DNA of 64,000 bases, taken from contig NZ_JAPEOS010000003.1 in the NCBI RefSeq assembly GCF_026340975.1, positions 434,001 to 498,000 of the forward strand. The letters run 5' to 3'. Every line of letters starts with the position of its first letter. The first letter of the stretch is position 1. The stretch is from Streptomyces sp. NBC_01214. Lineage in GTDB: Bacteria > Actinomycetota > Actinomycetes > Streptomycetales > Streptomycetaceae. A program made the position numbers and the translations under genes. This document shows, one piece after another, positions 1 to 8,135 of the stretch. The notes beneath the pieces are model-generated. The model searched no databases and had not been told where the DNA came from. It saw nothing but the letters and a program-made list of their open reading frames with translations.

Positions 1-675
1 CGTCGATGCGTCCAGAAGGTGTTGTACGAGTCTGGTGTCGCGCGACGCGCCCGCGGTGGCGGGCCGGATCGGTAGCGGGGGCAGCGTCACGTCCTTCAGG
101 CGCTCGCCCCAGAAGGCGCTCAGCCGCTTGCCGGAAGGACCGGCCAAGGTCTCGCGCTGCTCCTCGGCGAACCGTGAGTACGCGGTGGCGTCGCCGGAGG
201 ACTTCCCCTCCAGTGCGGCGCACAGGTCCTCGAAGATCACGTTGCAGGACCACGAGTCGGTCACCATGTGGTGCATGTTGAAGCAGAGCACGTGATGGTC
301 CTCGGCGAGCCGCCACAGGGTGAGGCGTACGGCGCTCTCGGTGGCGTCGATCCGGGTGCCCAGCTCCCCGGCCACCTCCCGGTTGGCACGCGCCTCGGGG
401 TCCGGCTCGCCGGTCAGGTCCACCTCGCGGATCTCCGGTGAGACCGCCGGGTGCACCAGTGCCTTGAGGCGGCGGCCGCCGCCGGTGAAGGTGGTGCGCA
501 GCGCCTCGTGCCGGGACGTCACATGGTCGACCGCCTCGCGGAGCCGGTCGCGGTCGAGCGGGCCGCGCAGCCTGCACAGCACCGGGCAGTTGAGCGCGCC
601 CTCCTCGCCCCGGTAGCGGTCGAGGAACCACAGCAGTGTCTGGCCCACGGACGGGCGGATCTCGGTGACTGTCAC
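1..675 (-). CDS. Condensation-domain protein, 3' end outside the window
   Basis: The reverse-strand reading frame gives 225 residues with the layout of the N-terminal half of an NRPS condensation domain. An early SVGQTLLWFLDRY stretch is followed by RHEALRTTF and then by the catalytic HHMVTDSW motif (HHxxxDxW family) near residue 145. C domains form the amide bond between PCP-bound acyl groups or load a starter acid. The frame runs off the window edge, so I cannot tell a stand-alone C protein from the first domain of a larger NRPS. I chose the GTG at 675 because the VTVTEIRPSVGQ start is typical; no strong ribosome binding site is visible and an in-frame TTG lies 15 bases upstream. It diverges from the MbtH-A-PCP gene across about 190 bp, which fits one cluster with shared control. 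The call of a C domain is secure; its acceptor is unknown. Confidence 0.85.
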   Translation of the reverse strand, partial: MTVTEIRPSVGQTLLWFLDRYRGEEGALNCPVLCRLRGPLDRDRLREAVDHVTSRHEALRTTFTGGGRRLKALVHPAVSPEIREVDLTGEPDPEARANREVAGELGTRIDATESAVRLTLWRLAEDHHVLCFNMHHMVTDSWSCNVIFEDLCAALEGKSSGDATAYSRFAEEQRETLAGPSGKRLSAFWGERLKDVTLPPLPIRPATAGASRDTRLVQHLLDAST

Positions 676-867
676 GTCCGGCAAGGTAACGACGGTCCTC
701 GCCCGCGCAGCCGCCGCTGAAAGAAAGCTGAGAGGACCTTCACGTTCCTTTCTCGCCCAGCGGGCCGTGCCACCGTCCGGGTCAGGGTGAGGGCACCTGT
801 GTCGCGCGCGGCGCCCCCGCAGGGCGCCGGACCCGTCCAGCGGCACCATCACACGGGAGGTCGCTCG

Positions 868-2883
868 ATGCCAGCCAACCCTTTCGAAGACCCGGACGAG
901 AGCTACCTGGTCCTGTGCAATCAGCGCGGCCAGCGGTCGCTGTGGCCCTCCCGGCTGCCGGTCCCCGCCGGATGGCTGGTGGAACTGCCCGCGACCTCCC
1001 GGGCCCGCGCCCGCGCGCACGTCGAACACGTCTGGCCGGACGTACGCCCCACCACACCCGCGGCGACCGCGTCCACCGCCGAGACCCTCCCCGCCCTCTT
1101 CGAACGGATGGCGGCGAAGTACCGGGAACTGCTCGCGGTCGAGAGCGAGAGCGAGAGCGCTGCGCTGACGTACGGTCAACTAGCTGACAGGGTGAACCGG
1201 TTGGCTCGACGGCTGATCGCGGGCGGCCTCGGCCCCGGCGACCTCGTGGGGATCTCCGTACCCCGCGGAACCGACCAGGTGGTGGCGGCGCTCGCCGTGA
1301 CGACCGCCGGAGCGGGCTACGTACCCCTGGACCCCGGCTATCCCACGGCGCTGCTGCGCCACATGGCGGCCGACTCGGGGCTGCGGACCCTGCTGCACAC
1401 CGGCCCCGTGCCCGTGGACGTCACCGGTCTGGCAACCCTCAACCTCGCCGACCCGGACCCGGACCCGTACCCGTACCCGGACCCGGACGCCGACCCCCGC
1501 CCGGTCGGGCCGGTCACGGACGAGGAGCGGTGGCGTCCGCTGCGGGCCGAGGACACCGCGTACGTCATCTACACCTCGGGCTCCACCGGGACCCCCAAGG
1601 GCGTGGTGATCCCGCATGCGGGAATGGCGGCGCTCGCCGAGGCGCAGCGGCACTGGATCGGCCCCGGTCCCGGCGACCGGGTGCTGCAGTGGGCCTCGTT
1701 CAACTTCGACGCCGGTTTCTGGGACCTGACGCTCGCCCTGCTGTCGGGGGCCACCCTGGTGCTCACCGACGACCGCGCGGTACTGCCCGGCGAGGAACTG
1801 CGCCGCACGCTGATCGACCGGCGGATCAGCCACGCGGTGCTGCCTCCGGTCGCGCTCACCGCCACCGACCCGGACGGCGTCCTGCCCGGCGGGGTGGTGC
1901 TCTCCACCGGGGACTCCTGCACCCAGGCGCTGGTGGCCCGGTGGGCGCCGGGCCGGCGCATGTTCAACGGGTACGGGCCCACCGAAATGACCGTGGGAGT
2001 GACCATGGCGGGCCCGGTGCGGCCGGGCGAGCCGGTCAGCATCGGGGAGCCGTGGCCGGGCAACGAGGTGCGGGTGCTCGACATCGACCTCCGGCCCTGC
2101 CCGCCCGGCGAGGAGGGCGAGCTCTACCTGGTGGGGGAGGGCGAGGCCCTCGGATACCTCAACCGGCCCGCCCTGACGGCGGAGCGCTTCGTCGCGGACC
2201 CGTACGGCGAGGGCGGGAGCCGCATGTACCGGTCCGGCGACCTCGGGTACCTGGACAAGGACGGCCCGCTCTTCTTCACCGGCCGCGCCGACCGCCAGGT
2301 CAAGCTGCGGGGCTTCCGGGTGGAACCGGGCGAGGTCGAGGCGGCGTTGGAGTCGTGCGAGGGGGTCCGGCTGGCGGCGGTGGTCGTCACCGGCGAGGTG
2401 GACTCGGCGCGCCTGGTCGCCTTCGTGGCGTCCGGCGCCGACCCGGCCGACGGCCTCGCGGAGGAACTGCGCGGGCTGCTCGCCGCACGGCTGCCCGCGC
2501 ACATGGTGCCCTCGCGCGTCGAGGTGGTGGAGTCCCTGCCGATGACCAGCAACGGCAAGATCGACCGGCGGGTCCTGGAGGAACGCGCCGCCGGGTCACC
2601 GCCCACGGAGGAATCCGGCACAGCGGGCGCAACGTCGGGCGACCCCGCCCGCGTCTTCGACCCGTCCGACCCGGTGGCCGCGCTGTGCGCACTGGCCGCC
2701 AGGGTGCTGGAGGTGCCCGCGGTCGCGCCGGACGACAACTTCTTCGACCGGGGCGGGCATTCGGTCCTCGCGGTGCGGCTCTCCAAGGCCGTACGGGACG
2801 AGTGGGGGATGAACCTGCCGGTACGGGCCATCTTCGAGCGGTCCACCATGGCGGAGCTGGGCGGCCTGCTGACCGCGGACTGA
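868..2883 (+). CDS. MbtH-adenylation-PCP fusion protein (aminoacyl-PCP loading NRPS)
   Basis: The 671-residue protein joins three domains. Residues 1-62 are an MbtH-like domain (NPFEDPDE, QRSLWP, VPAGW, VWPDVRP). Then comes an adenylation domain with YVIYTSGSTGTPKG (A3), NGYGPTEMTV (A5), YRSGDLGYL (A7), RADRQVKLRGFRVEPGE (A8) and SNGKIDRR (A10), and a peptidyl carrier domain with the phosphopantetheine serine in FFDRGGHSVLA. There is no C or TE domain, so it would activate one amino acid and hold it for tailoring in trans. Hand alignment to GrsA gives a pocket of roughly D-A-W-S-L-T-G-V-G, compatible with an aromatic residue; tryptophan is inferred mainly from the dioxygenase nearby. The ATG at 868 has GGGAGGT seven bases upstream, so longer upstream extensions are unlikely. 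Relatives by architecture are NikP1 (His) and the Trp-loading proteins of echinomycin and thiocoraline clusters. Confidence 0.93.
   Translation: MPANPFEDPDESYLVLCNQRGQRSLWPSRLPVPAGWLVELPATSRARARAHVEHVWPDVRPTTPAATASTAETLPALFERMAAKYRELLAVESESESAALTYGQLADRVNRLARRLIAGGLGPGDLVGISVPRGTDQVVAALAVTTAGAGYVPLDPGYPTALLRHMAADSGLRTLLHTGPVPVDVTGLATLNLADPDPDPYPYPDPDADPRPVGPVTDEERWRPLRAEDTAYVIYTSGSTGTPKGVVIPHAGMAALAEAQRHWIGPGPGDRVLQWASFNFDAGFWDLTLALLSGATLVLTDDRAVLPGEELRRTLIDRRISHAVLPPVALTATDPDGVLPGGVVLSTGDSCTQALVARWAPGRRMFNGYGPTEMTVGVTMAGPVRPGEPVSIGEPWPGNEVRVLDIDLRPCPPGEEGELYLVGEGEALGYLNRPALTAERFVADPYGEGGSRMYRSGDLGYLDKDGPLFFTGRADRQVKLRGFRVEPGEVEAALESCEGVRLAAVVVTGEVDSARLVAFVASGADPADGLAEELRGLLAARLPAHMVPSRVEVVESLPMTSNGKIDRRVLEERAAGSPPTEESGTAGATSGDPARVFDPSDPVAALCALAARVLEVPAVAPDDNFFDRGGHSVLAVRLSKAVRDEWGMNLPVRAIFERSTMAELGGLLTAD
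1451..1486 (+). repeat. Six tandem ACCCGK hexamers inside the adenylation domain
   Basis: Six in-frame 6-bp units (ACCCGG x2, ACCCGT x2, ACCCGG x2) encode an Asp-Pro/Tyr-Pro run just before the A3 loop region. Core A domains lack such a run at this place, so it is probably a surface-loop expansion by slippage. Confidence 0.85.
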
Positions 2884-2985
2884 ACCGGCGCTGACGGTGC
2901 ACCGAACCGGCGCGGGCCGCAGCGGCCCGCGCCGGCCGGGCGGCCCCTTCCCGGCGAGTGGTACCGGGAGGCGCGCGGACGCGGC

Positions 2986-4227
2986 TCAGTCGAGCCGCAG
3001 GCGCAGGGCGCTGTGCCCGAACAGGAAGTTCGAGTAGACGCGCGGCGGTTCCTCCAGGACCTCGATCCGGTCCACCCGGCGGACCAGCGAGTCCAGCACG
3101 GCGGACAGCTCCAGCCGCCCGAGGAAGGCGCCCAGACAGAAGTGGGGGCCGTGCCCGAGCGCGAGGTGCGGGTTGTGCTCCCTGCCCACGTCGAAGCGGC
3201 GGGGCCGCTCGAAGACGTCGGGGTCGTTGTTGGCCGAGATGTTCCACAGGGTGACGATGTCGCCGGCCGCCACCTCGGCGTCCCCGATCCGCAGTTCGGC
3301 GGTGGCCGTGCGGGCGAAGTGCATGGCCGGGGTGACCCAGCGCAGCACCTCCTCCACGGCCGTCTTCACCGCCGCCTCGCCGGTGCGCAGTCGACGCCAC
3401 TGCTCCTCGTGGATGCCCAGCGCGTGCAGGGCGCCGATCGTGGTCACCCGGGTCGACTCGTCGCCCCCCAGGATCAGGCTGTAGCAGTTCAGGGCGAGAT
3501 CGTCCTCGGTCATCGGTTCGCCCTCGACCTGTGCCCCGGCGATCATGCTGATCACGTCCTCGCCGGGACGGCGACGGCGCTCGCGGACCACGTCCACGAA
3601 GTACGACAGGATCTCGTTGCGCGCCTCCAGCGCGTCGAAGGGGTCGTCATCGGCGCTCTCGGACGACAGCGCGCGCTTGTTCCACTCCAGCAGCAACGGC
3701 CGGTCAGACACGGGCAGTTCCAGCAGGTCGCACACGGTGTTCAGCGGCAGGTGCTCGGCGATGTCCCGCGCGGCGTCGGCCTCGCCCGCACCGACCACGG
3801 CGGCCACCAGGGCGTCGGCCCGCTGCCGTACGGTGTCCTCCACGTACCGCAGGACCCGTGGTGAGAAGGCGCGCAGCATCACCTGACGCAGCTCGCGGTG
3901 GCGGGGGCGGTCCATCACCGCCAGCATCCGCCCGCCCGCCGAGTCGGCGCCGCGCAGCAGGACGTCCAGCACCGTTCCCCTGGCCGAGCTCAGCCGGGTC
4001 GCGTCCTTGTAGCAGTCCTGTACGTCCCGGTGTCTGGCCACCGCCCAGAACCCGGGGCGGTTGCCCACCGGGGGATGCCAGCGCACCGGATCGCTGCGGC
4101 GCATCCGGTCCCAGTACGCGTACGGGTCGTGCTTGACGAACGCGGCCGGGTCGGCGAGGTCGAGAGCCGCCCCGGAGGTGTCGTCGTACGGGCCGTCGAA
4201 GACGGCGGCGTGGTGGGAGGAGACCAC
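2986..4227 (-). CDS. Cytochrome P450, probable beta-hydroxylase of PCP-bound amino acid
   Basis: A 413-residue class I bacterial P450. The I-helix motif is LILGGDESTR, the K-helix ExxR is EEVLR, and the haem loop ALGHGPHFCLG carries the cysteine ligand. The GGDES I-helix resembles the GGNET/GANET forms seen in P450s that hydroxylate amino acids tethered to carrier proteins (NikQ, NovI, Ecm12 type), so I infer beta-hydroxylation of the amino acid on the neighbouring MbtH-A-PCP protein. The GTG start at 4227 has AAGGAG seven bases upstream. It is convergent with the A-PCP gene and divergent from the thioesterase gene. The redox partners are not encoded in the window. The P450 call is certain; the substrate is inferred from context. 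Confidence 0.93.
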   Translation of the reverse strand: MVSSHHAAVFDGPYDDTSGAALDLADPAAFVKHDPYAYWDRMRRSDPVRWHPPVGNRPGFWAVARHRDVQDCYKDATRLSSARGTVLDVLLRGADSAGGRMLAVMDRPRHRELRQVMLRAFSPRVLRYVEDTVRQRADALVAAVVGAGEADAARDIAEHLPLNTVCDLLELPVSDRPLLLEWNKRALSSESADDDPFDALEARNEILSYFVDVVRERRRRPGEDVISMIAGAQVEGEPMTEDDLALNCYSLILGGDESTRVTTIGALHALGIHEEQWRRLRTGEAAVKTAVEEVLRWVTPAMHFARTATAELRIGDAEVAAGDIVTLWNISANNDPDVFERPRRFDVGREHNPHLALGHGPHFCLGAFLGRLELSAVLDSLVRRVDRIEVLEEPPRVYSNFLFGHSALRLRLD

Positions 4228-4250
4228 CGGGAGACTCCTTTCGGCCCGGA

Positions 4251-4299
4251 CACCGGGCCTGTACGGGGGCTCGGCCTGAGCACCGGGCCTGTACGGGGG
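4251..4299. promoter_or_regulatory. Direct repeats in the P450/thioesterase divergent promoter region
   Basis: Two identical 19-bp copies beginning CACCGGGCCTGTACGGGGG sit at 4251-4269 and 4281-4299, exactly 30 bp apart, between the divergent P450 and thioesterase starts. The regular spacing suggests a binding site for a cluster regulator. No classical -10/-35 pair is evident. Confidence 0.5.
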
Positions 4300-4430
4300 G
4301 ACTTCTCGCCCCGATCCTCGCCTCCGGCGTCCGCGCCCGAGGCGGCGCTGAATGAATGATGAAGGATTCGGCGGCGGCCCTTGGCGTGCGTGCGATTCTC
4401 AGCTCCGAGGCGGCGAAGGGGAGATCGGCC

Positions 4431-5237
4431 ATGGGCGTGCACCGCGAATCCGTACGCACGGTGACGAGCACCGGGCGCCCCGGGCTCCGGCTCCTCGTGC
4501 TGCCGCACTCCGGCGGCCGCGCGGAGAGCTTCACCGGTTGGCGTGCCGCGCTCCCCGCCGCGTTCCCCGGCACCGCGGTGGAACTGTGCGCCGCGCAGTA
4601 CCCGGGGCACGGCGACCGGCTGGCGGAGCCGCCGAGCCAAGACGTCGGCGCGATCGCTGAGGAGATCGTCGCCGACCTGGCCCGGCTGCCACCGGCGGAC
4701 CTGCTGCTCTTCGGGCACAGCTTCGGCTCGGCGGTCGCCTGTGAGGTGGCCCGCCGGTGCCCCGGGGCGGGCCTCGACGTCATCCTGCTCGTCGCGTCCA
4801 GTGCCTGGGCGCCCGGAGACCCGGCCCGGCCACCTCGCGATGAACACCTGCTGCCCGACGCGGAGCTCTGGGAGCGGCTGGTCGCCCTCGGGGGCATCGA
4901 CCCCGGCATCGCGTCGGAGACCGAGATCCGCGACCTGGTGCTGCCCGCGATGCGCGCGGACATCGCCGCGCACGAGCGCTACCTCGGCTGCCCGGACCCG
5001 GTGTCGCTCCACTGCGACGTACACGCCTGCGTGGCCCGGGCAGACCCCCTCGTACCGGTCCTGGCCGCACGCCACTGGGGCCGTCTCACCACCGGGAACG
5101 CGAGCGTCGACATCAGATCCGGAGCCCACTTCCACGTCTTCGACGACCCCGCGCTCCTCCTAGCGGACCTGGCGCGGAGGGTCCCCACCCACGCGATTCC
5201 CACCCACGCGAACGGAGGCGGTTCGGCGCATGAGTAG
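4431..5237 (+). CDS. Type II thioesterase (alpha/beta hydrolase)
   Basis: A 268-residue GrsT-like thioesterase: LLVLPHSGGRAESF near the start, the nucleophile elbow GHSFGS, the acid in ARADPLVP and the catalytic His in GAHFHVFDD. Such enzymes hydrolyse acyl or aminoacyl groups from carrier proteins. In this setting the likely job is release of the beta-hydroxylated amino acid from the MbtH-A-PCP protein rather than editing. An in-frame ATG at 4356 would add 25 residues, but the ATG at 4431 has GGGGAG eight bases upstream and gives a normal-length protein. The stop overlaps the start of the SDR gene (ATGAGTAG), indicating translational coupling. Confidence 0.9.
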   Translation: MGVHRESVRTVTSTGRPGLRLLVLPHSGGRAESFTGWRAALPAAFPGTAVELCAAQYPGHGDRLAEPPSQDVGAIAEEIVADLARLPPADLLLFGHSFGSAVACEVARRCPGAGLDVILLVASSAWAPGDPARPPRDEHLLPDAELWERLVALGGIDPGIASETEIRDLVLPAMRADIAAHERYLGCPDPVSLHCDVHACVARADPLVPVLAARHWGRLTTGNASVDIRSGAHFHVFDDPALLLADLARRVPTHAIPTHANGGGSAHE

Positions 5238-5988
5238 TTCTTGGGCAGGCCTGCGACTGGTCGTCACCGGCGGCGGCTCGGGCATCGGGGCCGCCGTGGT
5301 CGCCCGCGCGGCCGGGCTGGGCGCCGACGTCCTCGCGGTCGGCCGACGGGCCGACCGGCTGGCGGAGGTGACCGCGAAGGCGCGGGCCGACGGACCGGGC
5401 ACCGCCGTGCCGTACGCCGTGGACGTCACGGCCCCCGATGCCGCCGCGCGGATCGCGGAACGGGCACGGGAGGTGCTCGGCGGCGTCGACGCGCTGGTCA
5501 ACAACGCCGGGCACGCGGTCTTCGACCGGCTGGAGGACGCCGCCGAGGCGGACCTGCGGGGGATGGTCGACACCAACCTGGTGGCTCCCGCCCTGCTGAT
5601 CCGGGCGCTGCTGCCCCTGCTGCGCGCCAGCCGGGGCTGCGTGGTCAACGTGTCCTCCGTCGGCGGCGTCCTGGCCATGCCGAACCGGTCCTTCTACGGG
5701 GCCAGCAAGGCCGCCCTGAACTCGTTGACCAGGTCGCTCGCGGTGGAACTGGCGCCCGAGGTCCGGGTGAACGCGGTGCTGCCAGGGCCGGTCGACACGG
5801 GCCTGTGGGACCTGGCGGCCGGCGAGGGCGCGGACGCCCTGCGCGAAGGAATCGTGGCCGGCACCCCCCTGGGACGGTTCGGCCTGGCCCCGGAGGTGGC
5901 GGCCTGGGTGTGCCACCTCGTCGACCCCGAGTCCGCGTCCTGGGTCACCGGATCCCTGGTGTCCGTGGACGGCGGACGCGCGGCTTGA
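5230..5988 (+). CDS. Short-chain dehydrogenase/reductase
   Basis: A 252-residue classical SDR with the cofactor loop TGGGSGIG, the NNAG motif, a catalytic Ser in NVSSVGG and the YGASK active site, ending SVDGGRAA. Arg residues after beta-2 (AVGRRADR) favour NADP(H). It overlaps the thioesterase gene by 8 bp and is followed by the aminotransferase 65 bp on, so it belongs to the same operon. In the 3-hydroxyquinaldate scheme an oxidoreductase is needed to remove the 4-oxygen of the dihydroxyquinoline formed after transamination; oxidation of a beta-hydroxyl is the alternative. The family is sure, the substrate inferred. Confidence 0.92.
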   Translation: MSSSWAGLRLVVTGGGSGIGAAVVARAAGLGADVLAVGRRADRLAEVTAKARADGPGTAVPYAVDVTAPDAAARIAERAREVLGGVDALVNNAGHAVFDRLEDAAEADLRGMVDTNLVAPALLIRALLPLLRASRGCVVNVSSVGGVLAMPNRSFYGASKAALNSLTRSLAVELAPEVRVNAVLPGPVDTGLWDLAAGEGADALREGIVAGTPLGRFGLAPEVAAWVCHLVDPESASWVTGSLVSVDGGRAA

Positions 5989-6053
5989 GCCGTAGCCCAG
6001 GAGCACCACCCGGCCGGCCCGACCCGGCCGGCCCTGCCACCAGCGGAAAGGCA

Positions 6054-7304
6054 ATGAATCAGATGACGCAGACAGCTCCACCGTGGTTCGCCCCGGCCTC
6101 GGCGATCCCCTCCTCCTGGCTGTACGAGTCCTTCCGGATCGCCAACGAGCGCGAGCGGGAACACCCCGGCCAGATCAAGCTGCACGTGGGCGAGCCCGCC
6201 TTCGGCCCGCCGGACTCCGTCGCCAAGGAATTCGCCGACGCCGTCATCGACGGCCGCGCCCGCTACATCGACGTGCAGGGGCTCCCGGAGCTCCGCGCAC
6301 GTCTCACCGACAAGCTCGACACCGTCAACCGCATCGACACCGAGCCCTCCCGGCTCTTCGCCACCCCCGGGTCGTGCCAGGGGCTCAGCGCACTGATGCG
6401 TTGCCTCGCCCACGCGGGGGCGGAGATCCTGATGCCGGAGATCCACTGGCCCGTACACCTGCAACAGGCCCTGCTCGCCGGATTCCGACCGGTCTTCTAC
6501 AAGCTCGACGAACACTTCGCACCCGACCCCGAGTCGATCCGGCAGGTGGCCACCCCCGCGACGCGGGTGCTGCTGCTCAACACCCCGTCGAACCCCACCG
6601 GCGCTGTCGCCGACCTCCCGCTGCAGCAGGCCCTCTACGAGATCGCCGACGAGCACGGCTGGCAGATCATCAGCGACGAGGCCTACGAGGACTTCGCCTT
6701 CTCCGGACCCCATCTGTCGATCGCCGCCCTGGAGCGCGACCGCCCCGCGGCGCAGCGCCTCGTCAACAGCGTCTTCACCTTCTCCAAGGGGCCGGCGATG
6801 ACGGGCTACCGGCTCGGCTACGTCGCGGTGTCGAGGCCGGAGACCGCCGCCGCCATGCGCTCGGTCCAGGAGTCCTGCATCATTGCGCCCAACGCGCCCG
6901 TCCAGTACGCCGGACTGGCCGCCCTGGACGCGTCGGGAGCCCTCGCAGGCAACCACGACTTCGTACGCGGAAACCGGGACGCCGCGCTCACCCCGCTGGT
7001 CGACGAGGGGCTGCTGCCCGCACTGCCGGGCGGCGGCTGGTACGCCATGGCCGACATCTCCTCCACCGGTCTGACGGGCGAGGAGTTCAGCACCGAACTC
7101 ATGCTCCGCCACGACGTCGTGGTCGTACCCGGCAGCGGGTTCTCCGCACGGCCCGAGTTCGCCCCGGACGGCACGCTGCGACCGCTCAAGCCCGGCGGCG
7201 TCGCGTCCGGCCTGGTCCGGATCGCCTTCTGCGTCGACCGCGAGCAGCTCACCACCGGGGTGGAACGCCTGATCGCACTCGTCCGCGAGAAGAGGCAGCA
7301 GTGA
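6054..7304 (+). CDS. PLP-dependent aminotransferase, class I/II
   Basis: About 416 residues with fold-type I features: the aromatic/substrate region in LHVGEPAFGPP, NTPSNPTGAV, the PLP-contacting DEAYEDFAF, the Schiff-base lysine in TFSKGPAMTGYRLGY and a C-terminal arginine in LVRIAFC. Aspartate/kynurenine aminotransferases look like this. Next to a tryptophan dioxygenase it most likely deaminates a kynurenine-type amino acid, after which the 2-oxo acid can cyclise on the aniline nitrogen to a quinoline-2-carboxylate. Two ATGs (6054 and 6063) follow GGAAAGG; the second has the better spacing, so the first three residues are uncertain. The stop overlaps the next ATG (TGATG). Confidence 0.92.
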   Translation: MNQMTQTAPPWFAPASAIPSSWLYESFRIANEREREHPGQIKLHVGEPAFGPPDSVAKEFADAVIDGRARYIDVQGLPELRARLTDKLDTVNRIDTEPSRLFATPGSCQGLSALMRCLAHAGAEILMPEIHWPVHLQQALLAGFRPVFYKLDEHFAPDPESIRQVATPATRVLLLNTPSNPTGAVADLPLQQALYEIADEHGWQIISDEAYEDFAFSGPHLSIAALERDRPAAQRLVNSVFTFSKGPAMTGYRLGYVAVSRPETAAAMRSVQESCIIAPNAPVQYAGLAALDASGALAGNHDFVRGNRDAALTPLVDEGLLPALPGGGWYAMADISSTGLTGEEFSTELMLRHDVVVVPGSGFSARPEFAPDGTLRPLKPGGVASGLVRIAFCVDREQLTTGVERLIALVREKRQQ

Positions 7305-8020
7305 TGCCCACGGAGGTGACGTACGCCTCCTACCTGAAGCTCGACGAGCTGCTCACCCTCCAGGAACCGCGCACGCCCGAGGACGACGCCGACCTCACCA
7401 CCGTGCTCTCCGAACAGTTCTTCATCGTCAGCCACCAGACCTGCGAACTGTGGCTGAAGCAGATCCTGGGCGACCTCGCCGCCGTGGAGGGCAACTTTCG
7501 GACGATGACCACCGCGGGCCTGGAGCGGTCCGTCGACCTGCTCTACCGGTCCGGCGAGTTGCTGCGCCTGCTGCACGAGCAGCTCATGGCGCTCGAACGG
7601 CTGCCGTTGGAGGACTTCGCCCAGTTCCGGGCGTACCTCGGCACGGCCAGCGGCGCCCAGTCCAGCCAGTCCCACGAACTGGAGCGGGTGTTGGGCAGTG
7701 CCAGCCGCTCGGGATCGCTGTTCCTGGCCTTCCGCGCCGGGCTGGAGCGCATCGGCGCCGACCTGGAGGAGATCGTCGGGGCGGGCGTCGAGGCGGGCTC
7801 GTTCCACCGGGTCGTCGAGGCGATGCTCAGGGTCGGCAACGGCTACTTCCAGTGGAAGATCGGGCACGTGGGCCTGGTGATGAAGATGATCGGGGAGCAG
7901 CGGGGCACCGCCGGCACCTCGGGGGCGGCGCAACTCATGGACCGCGCCACGATGCCGTTCACCGAACTTCACGAACTGCGCGGCAAGGTGCACGAGCGCC
8001 GGCGCCAGCAGGCAGGCTGA
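7304..8020 (+). CDS. Tryptophan 2,3-dioxygenase, short pathway-specific form
   Basis: A 238-residue haem dioxygenase. The N-terminal YASYLKLDELLTLQEP, the distal histidine in SEQFFIVSHQTCELWLKQI and the proximal-histidine segment FQWKIGHVGLVMKMIG followed by GTAGTSG are all present. It opens the indole ring to an N-formylkynurenine. It is clearly shorter than typical bacterial enzymes (about 280-300 residues), mostly at the loops and C-terminus, as in dioxygenases dedicated to antibiotic chromophores. It is coupled to the aminotransferase by a TGATG overlap. Given the P450 nearby, beta-hydroxytryptophan is the expected substrate. No kynurenine formamidase gene is visible in the window. Confidence 0.93.
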   Translation: MPTEVTYASYLKLDELLTLQEPRTPEDDADLTTVLSEQFFIVSHQTCELWLKQILGDLAAVEGNFRTMTTAGLERSVDLLYRSGELLRLLHEQLMALERLPLEDFAQFRAYLGTASGAQSSQSHELERVLGSASRSGSLFLAFRAGLERIGADLEEIVGAGVEAGSFHRVVEAMLRVGNGYFQWKIGHVGLVMKMIGEQRGTAGTSGAAQLMDRATMPFTELHELRGKVHERRRQQAG

Positions 8021-8071
8021 CTGCCGCGGGAGCAGCGCTCCGGCCCGGGCACCACGAAGGATCCGCGACGC

Positions 8072-8121
8072 GCATGCGAAGTGTCCGGCCCCCTTTCGCA
8101 GGGGCCGGACACTTCGCATGC
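8072..8121. terminator. Bidirectional terminator, 21-bp perfect stem
   Basis: Arms 8072-8092 and 8101-8121 are perfectly complementary with an 8-base loop. The hairpin lies between the convergent dioxygenase and regulator genes and should end both transcripts. There is no long T-run, as is common in Streptomyces. Confidence 0.9.
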
Positions 8122-8135
8122 CGGGGCCGGTTGGC

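Noticed and set aside
1180..2502. 440-residue reverse frame inside the adenylation domain
   Set aside because: Composition is that of a shadow, while the plus strand carries all A-domain motifs.
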